This document shows, in pieces, positions 6,527 through 12,481 of a DNA stretch of 12,481 nucleotides. The notes beneath the pieces were generated by a model. The model worked only from the letters and a program-made list of their open reading frames with translations, was not told where the DNA came from and searched no databases. Source of the DNA: an uncultured Lachnoclostridium sp. Its GTDB lineage: Bacteria; Bacillota; Clostridia; Lachnospirales; Lachnospiraceae. The translations under genes and the position numbers were made by a program. The stretch spans positions 1-12,481 of the forward strand of contig CAJMFH010000047.1 in assembly GCA_905212635.1 (NCBI GenBank), written 5' to 3'. Position 1 is the first letter of the stretch. Each line of letters starts with the position of its first letter.

Positions 6527-8713
6527 TTATTTGTTGCTTTTGTCTGAAAACACGGCATCCACGACTTTTTTTGACGCCGTTCCGTCTTCCCATGCACAAT
6601 ATTTATCACAAAATGCAGTATACTTATTACTATACTCTGTTACCACGTTTTCAATGTTCTGCAATGCTCCGATCACTTCTTCCGTCGTCATCAGCATCGG
6701 TCCCGGAAGTTCTTCTTCCACATCGATGTAAAATCCGCGGAGCACACTGCGGTACTTCTCCAGATCATACGTGAAGAAAAGCATTGGGCGGCGCAGATTC
6801 GCATAATCGAAAAATACAGACGAATAATCTGTGATCAGCACATCGGAGATGAGATATAATCTCGCAATATCATCGTATTTGCTTAGATTGTACGCAAATC
6901 CCTCATATTCGGAAAGATCGAGCACATCTGCGATAAAATAATGCGTTCGCAGCAAAATGATGTATTCCTCCCCAAGTTCTTTCTGCATTTTCGCAAGGTC
7001 TAACTGCAATGTAAATTTGTATTTGGCATGCCCGTAAAATTCATCATCCCGCCATGTCGGCGCATACAGGATGATTTTTTTATCCTGTGGCAGATGCAGT
7101 TCTTCCTTGATCTCACGCATCCGTTTTTCCTTATCCTGACAATACAGGATGTCATTTCTCGGATACCCGGTCTCAAGCATTTTTCCATCATACATAAACG
7201 CATGCCGGAAAACGTCCTCGGAAAACCGGTTCGGTGCGACGAGATAATCCCACGACCGTGTCTGGATATAGAACTGCTCTTTGTACAGTGGCGATGCCGT
7301 CGTCACATCTTCCATATCAAATACCAGTTTTTTCAGCGGCGTTCCATGCCACGTCTCCAAAAAGACATTTCCCTTCCGCTTGATAAAATACTGTGGCTGT
7401 CTGCCATTAAATACAATGTATTTGGCTCTTGCCATATAAAAGAAATATTTAAAACTAAACCGCTTCATCTGTTTTGACGGATACGGCAGATTCAGTTTCT
7501 TTCCTGCATTTACCCACATATACCGGTACTTTCCCGGATACGTTTCATTCATATATTCAAAGATGTACTTTGGACTGTCCGAATAACTTTTTCCAAAGAA
7601 ACTCTCGAAGATTACCATGTCGTCAAACATTTTCATCTTGCTGAATACTTTTTCATACAAATACCGCTTGCATTTTGCACGGCTCGTACATACGCGGAAC
7701 AACGTCTGCCGTCTCGCATGATTTCGCGTCTTTTTCACAATCTTGTCGGCATCTCCGGCAAGACCATAGGCGATCAGCTTTCTCGGATGATGTTTCAATG
7801 GAATCTCAGCCCATCCATCTTTTCCAATAATTTCCAACACCTGTTTTAATTCCACAGCGGTCTCTTTTCTCTCTTCCGCTTTGCTCTCAATCATAAATGG
7901 TGCGATCATCGTCACAAGGCACATTGCAAAACGATAATGAAATGCTCTGCCGTTTTCTTTGTCCACAAACCGGCTTGCCATCTCATAACTCTTCATCGCC
8001 TCTGCCACTTTTTTGGCAGGATCCTTTTTCTGTAAAAGCGATGGCAGATTGATCGGATCATTGTGCTTTCTCTTAATATAAGCTCCCTTTTCCTGATAAG
8101 CCGTCTTTGGTGCCTTTGCCAACATCTCCATCAACACCGGAATGTCAGCATCGTATTCCAATTCTTCACAGAAACGAATTTGATTTTCCATCCAAAATTT
8201 CCGCGGGATCAGCATTCCAAGCACGGATATATTCTGCCATTTTTTTGTATTTATAATGAGATACTCATAGGGATTTTCCGGATCAGCATCGGTCTCTTCT
8301 CCCCCGTCTCCATTCGTATCATTTTGTTCGTCCAATTTTTCCCCGTTGTCCTGATATACTTTACGGCTGTACCACGTCTCCGTTTTGGAACCGTAAACGA
8401 CCGTTTCCGGCTCTGCTTTCTCCGCCAATGCCTCCAGCGTATCTTCTGCCAGATAATCATCGGCATCCAAAAACACCACATATTCTCCCTGTGCTTTTTC
8501 TATTCCCGCATTTCTTGCCCCCGCGACCCCTTTTTCTTCCTGCATCACGGTGACAATGTTCAGCTTCTCCGGAATTCCTTCTTCCGGTGCCCCGCATCCA
8601 TCACAGACAAGGATTACTTCAAAGTCCTGAAATGTCTGCTCTGCAAGGCTCGCTAAACAGTCTTTTATATACTGTTTTTCATCATGATAAGCAATAACTA
8701 CACTTATCTTCAT
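6527..8713 (-). CDS. Bifunctional GT2 glycosyltransferase / CDP-glycerol glycerophosphotransferase fusion (728 aa)
   Basis: First gene of the cassette, with the same two-domain plan as the next gene. The GT2 domain (about 1-225) shows KISVVIAYHDE at 2-12, VCDGCG at 36-41 where DDGS is usual, ARNAG at 66-70 and DADD at 83-86. It has an acidic low-complexity stretch at about 121-148, in a different place from the insertion of its paralogue. After a helical linker, the Glyphos_transf domain (about 365-722) carries SFFGKSYSDSPKY, WHGTPLKKL with His456, GYPRNDIL at 516-523, YAPTWRDDEF at 550-559, RTH with His591 and ITDYSSVFFDY at 627-637. Both fusions share NDPI-x-LPSL/ALSQ-like motifs at the end of the GT2 part (218-225 here), suggesting duplication. 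The start is the ATG at 8713, with GGAGG eight bases upstream; an ATG at 8728 overlaps that site. The promoter is at 8760-8789. Confidence 0.9.
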   Translation of the reverse strand: MKISVVIAYHDEKQYIKDCLASLAEQTFQDFEVILVCDGCGAPEEGIPEKLNIVTVMQEEKGVAGARNAGIEKAQGEYVVFLDADDYLAEDTLEALAEKAEPETVVYGSKTETWYSRKVYQDNGEKLDEQNDTNGDGGEETDADPENPYEYLIINTKKWQNISVLGMLIPRKFWMENQIRFCEELEYDADIPVLMEMLAKAPKTAYQEKGAYIKRKHNDPINLPSLLQKKDPAKKVAEAMKSYEMASRFVDKENGRAFHYRFAMCLVTMIAPFMIESKAEERKETAVELKQVLEIIGKDGWAEIPLKHHPRKLIAYGLAGDADKIVKKTRNHARRQTLFRVCTSRAKCKRYLYEKVFSKMKMFDDMVIFESFFGKSYSDSPKYIFEYMNETYPGKYRYMWVNAGKKLNLPYPSKQMKRFSFKYFFYMARAKYIVFNGRQPQYFIKRKGNVFLETWHGTPLKKLVFDMEDVTTASPLYKEQFYIQTRSWDYLVAPNRFSEDVFRHAFMYDGKMLETGYPRNDILYCQDKEKRMREIKEELHLPQDKKIILYAPTWRDDEFYGHAKYKFTLQLDLAKMQKELGEEYIILLRTHYFIADVLDLSEYEGFAYNLSKYDDIARLYLISDVLITDYSSVFFDYANLRRPMLFFTYDLEKYRSVLRGFYIDVEEELPGPMLMTTEEVIGALQNIENVVTEYSNKYTAFCDKYCAWEDGTASKKVVDAVFSDKSNK

Positions 8714-8721
8714 GTAACATT

Positions 8722-8726
8722 CCTCC
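8722..8726 (-). promoter_or_regulatory. Ribosome binding site that selects the ATG start at 8713
   Basis: GGAGG on the minus strand, eight bases before the ATG at 8713. The in-frame ATG at 8728 would place this site inside the coding region, and the protein from 8713 begins MKISVVIAYH, the usual GT2 N-terminus. Confidence 0.75.
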
Positions 8727-8759
8727 ATCTCTTTTCATGCGTTTATGCGCACATAGTTT

Positions 8760-8789
8760 ATTATACCACAGACGACTCTGAGATGGCAA
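8760..8789 (-). promoter_or_regulatory. Sigma-A promoter of the glycerophosphotransferase operon
   Basis: On the minus strand TTGCCA (8789-8784) and a perfect TATAAT (8765-8760) are 18 bases apart, with a TGG just before the -10 box that gives an extended -10 (TGnTATAAT). The start point should fall near 8753, leaving a leader of about 40 bases that contains a small TGCG-CATAAA-CGCA hairpin before the GGAGG. Confidence 0.85.
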
Positions 8790-8792
8790 GTT

Positions 8793-8841
8793 AAAAAAAT
8801 CTCCCCGCCTTGATGTCACTGCACCAAAACAGGGAGATTTC
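8793..8841 (-). terminator. Intrinsic terminator after the DUF1002 gene
   Basis: On the minus strand AAATCTCCC (8840-8832) pairs with GGGAGATTT, which runs into seven T. Inside, TTTTGGTG and CATCAAGG can add a further stem with G-T pairs around a six-base loop, so the whole is a long hairpin. It starts about 40 bases after the stop of the DUF1002 gene and ends three bases before the next -35 box. Confidence 0.85.
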
Positions 8842-8879
8842 CGCTTTTCTATAAAAATCCAATACAACGGATCCTTGTA

Positions 8880-9797
8880 CTAGAACCAGGACGATACCGT
8901 CTCGGCAATTTTCTTAAAGAATGATACAATCTTGTCCAGCCAGCCTTGTGCCTCATCCACACTCAAGCCCAAATCCTGGAGTTTGTTGTAGATGTTTTCT
9001 GCCTGCTGCTTCAATTTATCAACATCAAGATCCAATTTACTGATTTTGTCAAACAATTGTGCAAGTTTCTGCTTCTGCGCATCTGTCAGGCTGACACCCA
9101 GTTCATTGGCTGATTCTTCAATGGCTTTCTGAAGATCGTCTGCATCTTTGATATCACCATTTGCCACTTTTTCTTTCACAAGTGCCATCAGCTTCTCCGC
9201 ATCATCAGAGCCAATGCTCTGCGCCAGTTCACTGGTCAGCACAAGTTCATTGGTGGCTGCATCCTCACGGTCATCGCTCAATGTCTCGCCGGTCATTGCC
9301 TCATAGGCTTTCATCGCACCGACAAGTGCTGCCGTACCGGAGAGTTCAAATGGACCTGCAACGATCACATCGGCATCCGTGATACCGGCGGTGATCAATG
9401 CATTGGTGTACATTCCACTCGTACAATAGGTGATATTTTTTGTCTCTACATGAATACCTTTTCCCTCTTCGCCTTTTTCGATGCGGACAGACGAAAGTGC
9501 TTTCGTTCCAATCACCGAAGCGGAGAGATAGTCGTCAAGATATTCATGCTCGTCCTTGTTTGTTACCTGTAAAACTTCATAATTGTCAAGGTCTGACTCG
9601 GTCACGCCAAGGAGACTTAAGACAATGTCTTTCTGCTGTGCGTTCAAGTCTGCTCCCAATGAGATATAAGGAGAAACCTCTACGGATGCATCATCCGAAT
9701 TTCCTGTGGAATCTGCCTTCACAACCGTGGTCGGCAGGGCACAGATCAGCAATGCCAGACTAAGCAGCACTGCGGTTACTTTACTACGTTTCTTCAT
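8880..9797 (-). CDS. Secreted DUF1002 domain protein
   Basis: A 305-residue exported protein of a Firmicutes family of unknown function. A classical signal peptide covers residues 1-28 (KKR at 2-4, hydrophobic core 9-21, VKA before the likely cleavage after Ala28). The mature part has the DUF1002 pattern: YISLGADLNAQQK at 44-56, LLGV at 62-65, a polar segment, then TYCTSGMYTNALITAGI near 123-139 and AGPFELSGTAALVGAMKAY at 147-165. The C-terminal third (about 190-305) is helical, acidic and lysine-rich and could form coiled coils. No membrane anchor or sortase motif is visible. The ATG at 9797 is chosen because GGAGG lies five bases upstream; the open frame extends ten codons further to a GTG with no such support. 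The gene begins 34 bases after the dapL stop with no terminator between, so the two are probably cotranscribed. Function unknown. Confidence 0.88.
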   Translation of the reverse strand: MKKRSKVTAVLLSLALLICALPTTVVKADSTGNSDDASVEVSPYISLGADLNAQQKDIVLSLLGVTESDLDNYEVLQVTNKDEHEYLDDYLSASVIGTKALSSVRIEKGEEGKGIHVETKNITYCTSGMYTNALITAGITDADVIVAGPFELSGTAALVGAMKAYEAMTGETLSDDREDAATNELVLTSELAQSIGSDDAEKLMALVKEKVANGDIKDADDLQKAIEESANELGVSLTDAQKQKLAQLFDKISKLDLDVDKLKQQAENIYNKLQDLGLSVDEAQGWLDKIVSFFKKIAETVSSWF

Positions 9798-9802
9798 ATA
9801 AA

Positions 9803-9807
9803 CCTCC
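9803..9807 (-). promoter_or_regulatory. Ribosome binding site that selects the ATG start at 9797
   Basis: GGAGG on the minus strand, five bases before the ATG at 9797. This start puts the signal peptide at the very N-terminus, as expected for an exported protein. Confidence 0.75.
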
Positions 9808-9831
9808 ATTCTGAGACGACATGGCACGAAT

Positions 9832-11043
9832 TTATTTTACGATGCGCTCCATCGCCTCTTTGGTATTCTCTAAAGAGCCAAATGCAGTCAGTCGGAAATA
9901 TCCTTCCCCGCTCGGTCCGAAACCGCTTCCCGGTGTTCCGACGATGTTCAGATTCTCCAGCAAATAATCGAAGAAATCCCAGGATGTCATATTATCCGGT
10001 GTCTTCAACCAAATATATGGTGCATTTACACCGCCAAATACGGTATATCCCGCATTTGTCAATCCCTCGCGGATGATCTTTGCATTGTTCATGTAATATG
10101 CAATCTGCTCTTTTGTCTGCTTCTTTCCTTCCGGACTGTATACCGCTTCACCGGCGCGCTGGATGATATAAGGTGCTCCATTGAATTTTGTTCCGTGTCT
10201 TCTTGCCCAGAGACTGTTCAGTGATACGCCGTCACAGGTAAGCTCTTTCGGAATTACGGTAAATCCAAGACGAGTTCCGGTAAATCCGGCATTTTTGGAG
10301 AAACTTCTCATCTCGATCGCACATTTTTTCGCGCCATCGCATTCGTAAATGCTGTGTGGTACATCGTCCTCGGAAATGTATGCTTCATAAGCTGCATCAT
10401 AAATGATAACAGAACCTTTTGTCAAAGCAAAGTCAATCCACTTCTGAAGCTGATCTTTATTTAATGTTGTTCCGGTCGGATTGTTTGGACAGCAGATGTA
10501 AATGATGTCCGGTGTCTCTTTTGGAAGTTCCGGTACAAAATTATTTTCTGCGGTACATGGCATATAAATTACATTTGACCATGCTTCTTTCTCTTTCACG
10601 TAGTCTCCGGTTCTACCTGCCATGGCATTGGTATCTACATAAACCGGGTAAACCGGATCACATACTGCGATACGGTTATTCTGTGCGAAAATGTCTCCGA
10701 TATTTCCGGAATCGCTCTTTGCTCCGTCGCTGACGAAGATCTCGTCAATAGCAATATCTACGCCGCGTGCTTTGTAATCGTTTTCTACGATCGCACTGCG
10801 CAGAAATTCGTAGCCAAGATCCGGTGCATAACCGTGAAATGTCTCGGCATGAGCCATCTCATCAACGGCTTTGTGCATTGCGTCAATGACTGCCGGCGCA
10901 AGGGGAAGTGTTACGTCTCCGATTCCGAGACGGATCACTTTTTTGTCCGGATTTGCTTCTGTATACGCATTTACTTTCTTCGCAATCGTCGAAAAAAGGT
11001 AACTTCCAGGTAATTTCAAATAGTTGTCATTAATTTTATACAT
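9832..11043 (-). CDS. dapL: LL-diaminopimelate aminotransferase
   Basis: This 403-residue PLP enzyme converts L-2,3,4,5-tetrahydrodipicolinate directly to LL-diaminopimelate using glutamate as amino donor, the short route to peptidoglycan precursor and lysine. It is a fold-type I class I/II aminotransferase. LRLGIGDVTLP-type N-terminal sequence lies at 37-47, GYAPDLGYEFLR at 71-82 and the DapL-typical SDGAKSDSGNI at 105-115. CCPNNPTGT is at 184-192, the cofactor-binding DAAY at 216-219, and the Schiff-base lysine (Lys250) in SFSKNAGFTGTRLGF. The C-terminus has the substrate-binding region up to FRLTAFGS. Length matches the family. GGAGG lies six bases before the ATG at 11043. It sits 73 bases after the sugar kinase gene with no visible terminator or clear promoter, and is followed closely by the DUF1002 gene. 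No lysine riboswitch fits in the short gap. Confidence 0.95.
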   Translation of the reverse strand: MYKINDNYLKLPGSYLFSTIAKKVNAYTEANPDKKVIRLGIGDVTLPLAPAVIDAMHKAVDEMAHAETFHGYAPDLGYEFLRSAIVENDYKARGVDIAIDEIFVSDGAKSDSGNIGDIFAQNNRIAVCDPVYPVYVDTNAMAGRTGDYVKEKEAWSNVIYMPCTAENNFVPELPKETPDIIYICCPNNPTGTTLNKDQLQKWIDFALTKGSVIIYDAAYEAYISEDDVPHSIYECDGAKKCAIEMRSFSKNAGFTGTRLGFTVIPKELTCDGVSLNSLWARRHGTKFNGAPYIIQRAGEAVYSPEGKKQTKEQIAYYMNNAKIIREGLTNAGYTVFGGVNAPYIWLKTPDNMTSWDFFDYLLENLNIVGTPGSGFGPSGEGYFRLTAFGSLENTKEAMERIVK

Positions 11044-11116
11044 GTCATTCCTCCATACAAATCTATACTAGTTTATCTGCGGATTATCGCTTATTTATAA
11101 CTTAATTATGGCTTGA
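11044..11116 (-). other. Short AT-rich gap between the sugar kinase gene and dapL
   Basis: The gap holds the dapL ribosome binding site. Several AT-rich hexamers (GATAAT, TATAAA, TATAGA on the minus strand) lack a matching -35 box at the right distance. I see no hairpin with a T-run, so read-through from the sugar kinase promoter into dapL is the simplest reading. Confidence 0.45.
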
Positions 11117-12214
11117 TTATCGCTGTACACGAGCTCCTGCACCACCCATGATGGCTTCTACTTCTTTCTTGCTTGCCATCGTGGTATCACCAGGGGTTGT
11201 CATTGCCAATGCACCGTGAGCTGCGCCATAATTTACAGCAAGTTCAGCATTTTCTGTTGTCATCAAACCATAGATCAGACCGGAAGCAAAGGAATCTCCG
11301 CCGCCGACACGGTCCATGATCTCAAGTCCTTTATAATCTTTGGCTTTGAAGATCTCGCCATCTGCCCAGCAGATCGCACTCCAGTCATTGACTGTCGCTG
11401 TTTTTACTTCACGAAGTGTCGTTGCTACAGCTTTAAAGTTTGGATAAGTCTTCGCTGCCTCATTGATCATTTTCTTATATCCGTCCAAATTCAATTCTTT
11501 CAGATTGGCATCATTTCCCTCGATCTCAAATCCAAGACAAGCTGTGAAATCTTCTTCATTTCCGATCATTACGTCTACGTATTTAGCGATTTCTTTATTT
11601 ACTTCCTGTGCTTTCTCGATACCGCCAATTGCGCTCCACATAGATGGACGGTAGTTGAGGTCATAAGAAACGATGGTTCCGTACTTCTTCGCTGCTTTGA
11701 TTGCTGCCAGTACGGTCTCACATGACTGCTCGGACAAAGCGGCATAAATTCCACCGGTATGTAACCAGCGTGCACCCAATTCGCCAAAGATATAATCAAA
11801 ATCAAAATCTTCCGGTTTTGCCTTAGAAATAGCTGTGTTAGCACGGTCGGAACATCCTACGGCACCCCGAATACCAAATCCGCGCTCGGTAAAGTTCAAT
11901 CCATTACGGCATACACGTCCGATTCCGTCGGTCTCCATCCATTTAATCAAAGAAGTGTCGACACCGCCCTGCAAAATGAAGTCTTCCATCAATTTACCTA
12001 CTTCATTGTCCGCAAATGCTGTGATCACACCTGTGTTCATGCCAAAGCATCTTCTCAAGCCACGAACTACATTGTACTCACCGCCGCCTTCCCAGGCACG
12101 AAACGATCTTGCGGTACGGATGCGTCCTTCGCCCGGATCCAGACGAAGCATTACTTCGCCAAGCGAAACAGCATCATATTTACATTCTTCTGCGGGTCTT
12201 AAATTTAAGTTCAT
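11117..12214 (-). CDS. kdgK: PfkB-family sugar kinase, probable 2-keto-3-deoxygluconate kinase
   Basis: A 365-residue ribokinase-like enzyme that phosphorylates a sugar with ATP, probably 2-keto-3-deoxygluconate from gluconate or uronate breakdown. The N-terminal GEVMLRLDP at 19-27 and GGGEYNVVRGL at 43-53 match the substrate-binding region of KdgK-type members. DLNYRPSMW at 185-193 is also typical, and GGGDSFASG at 304-312 is the PfkB signature with catalytic base Asp307 (GGGD where GAGD is common). Length is slightly above the usual 310-340, mostly through an N-terminal extension and extra residues near 105-145. The ATG at 12214 has GGAGG eight bases upstream; an earlier in-frame ATG at 12280 lies inside the -35 box of the promoter. 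No aldolase (eda) or uronate gene lies next to it in the window, so the exact substrate is uncertain. Family call is firm, specificity moderate. Confidence 0.87.
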   Translation of the reverse strand: MNLNLRPAEECKYDAVSLGEVMLRLDPGEGRIRTARSFRAWEGGGEYNVVRGLRRCFGMNTGVITAFADNEVGKLMEDFILQGGVDTSLIKWMETDGIGRVCRNGLNFTERGFGIRGAVGCSDRANTAISKAKPEDFDFDYIFGELGARWLHTGGIYAALSEQSCETVLAAIKAAKKYGTIVSYDLNYRPSMWSAIGGIEKAQEVNKEIAKYVDVMIGNEEDFTACLGFEIEGNDANLKELNLDGYKKMINEAAKTYPNFKAVATTLREVKTATVNDWSAICWADGEIFKAKDYKGLEIMDRVGGGDSFASGLIYGLMTTENAELAVNYGAAHGALAMTTPGDTTMASKKEVEAIMGGAGARVQR

Positions 12215-12222
12215 TTTTTCTT

Positions 12223-12227
12223 CCTCC
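12223..12227 (-). promoter_or_regulatory. Ribosome binding site that selects the ATG start at 12214
   Basis: GGAGG on the minus strand, eight bases before the ATG at 12214 and downstream of the predicted transcription start near 12245. This rules out the longer open frame beginning at 12280. Confidence 0.8.
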
Positions 12228-12251
12228 AAACTGAATATTTTTCTGCATACC

Positions 12252-12280
12252 ATTATACAACGAAAAATTCGATGGGGCAA
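12252..12280 (-). promoter_or_regulatory. Sigma-A promoter of the sugar kinase-dapL-DUF1002 unit
   Basis: On the minus strand TTGCCC (12280-12275) and a perfect TATAAT (12257-12252) are separated by 17 bases. The leader is about 30 bases. The spacer contains a small inverted repeat CGAA-TTT-TTCG (12261-12271) that could be a repressor site, though it may be chance. Confidence 0.8.
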
Positions 12281-12329
12281 GTGTTTCTTTTTAGGGAAAG
12301 TTTGCAGAATTTGGCGATATTTTCTCGAT

Positions 12330-12481
12330 AAGGAGGAGGGGGGGGGAGCATGGGCAGCTGTGGTGTTATGGGAGGCTCTGGTGCTGTGAACGGCTAGGGG
12401 TGCTCGGGTGTTGAGTGGGCGGTGATGTTATGAACGGAGGGGGGTTGTGGGGTGTTTTGCGCGCTGTGGTGTTGTGGTTGT
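12330..12481. repeat. G-rich degenerate repeat region at the right edge
   Basis: The plus strand changes abruptly to G- and T-rich sequence, with a run of nine G at 12338-12346 and many GGG tracts. A 44-base period is visible: GTGAACGG at 12386-12393 and ATGAACGG at 12430-12437 are each followed by similar GGGG/GGGTGTT/GTG blocks. The motif GCTGTGGTGTTATGG near 12357 recurs as GCTGTGGTGTTGTGG near 12463. No convincing gene is present; a 15-codon open frame (12350-12397) exists but is probably chance. The region continues past the window end. Confidence 0.5.

Noticed and set aside
11044..11116. Lysine riboswitch before dapL
   Set aside because: The gap of 73 bases is far shorter than an L-box and has no matching structure.
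12302..12330. Possible plus-strand promoter (TTGCAG, 17 bases, TCGATA)
   Set aside because: The -10 box is poor and no gene follows in the window.
11835..12389. Plus-strand open frame of 184 codons overlapping the sugar kinase gene and its promoter
   Set aside because: It is antisense to the kinase gene and crosses its promoter; no recognisable protein features.
12350..12397. Fifteen-codon glycine-rich open frame preceded by AAGGAGG on the plus strand
   Set aside because: The ribosome binding site is about 13 bases away, part of a G-rich repeat, and the peptide is simple sequence; more likely chance.

Overview
The window looks like chromosomal DNA of a Gram-positive Clostridia member, most likely Lachnospiraceae. 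The grounds are strong GGAGG ribosome binding sites with 5-8 base spacing, sigma-A type promoters, an LL-diaminopimelate aminotransferase (DapL), a secreted DUF1002 protein and teichoic-acid-type glycerophosphotransferases. This placement is inferred from gene content; no marker gene for taxonomy is present. I see no rRNA, tRNA, CRISPR array, transposase, phage gene or origin.

Layout. Bases 1-356 carry no convincing gene. They hold a degenerate 54-base tandem repeat (about 48-209) and a long imperfect hairpin (208-266). A P-type Ca2+ ATPase gene follows on the plus strand (357-2927). Everything else is on the minus strand and converges on it. Reading in the direction of transcription, the first minus-strand unit starts at a sigma-A promoter (12252-12280). 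It runs through a PfkB/KdgK-type sugar kinase, dapL and a secreted DUF1002 protein, and ends at a hairpin terminator (8793-8841). The second unit starts at an extended -10 promoter (8760-8789), only three bases beyond that terminator. It reads three related genes: two fusions of a GT2 glycosyltransferase with a CDP-glycerol glycerophosphotransferase (728 and 791 aa), then a stand-alone glycerophosphotransferase (394 aa). It ends at a terminator whose hairpin lies inside the last codons of the convergent ATPase gene. The right edge (about 12330-12481) is G-rich with degenerate repeats that resemble, in inverted orientation, those at the left edge.

How the genes work together. The three-gene cassette is the most interesting part. 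Tandem GT2-TagF-like fusions plus a TagF/TagB-like enzyme suggest synthesis of a surface polymer in which sugar and glycerol-phosphate units alternate or are attached in order (wall teichoic acid or capsule-like). The precursor (CDP-glycerol) and export genes are not in the window. DapL supplies meso-diaminopimelate and lysine for peptidoglycan, so both minus-strand units touch the cell envelope, although the sugar kinase at the head of the dapL unit is not an obvious partner.
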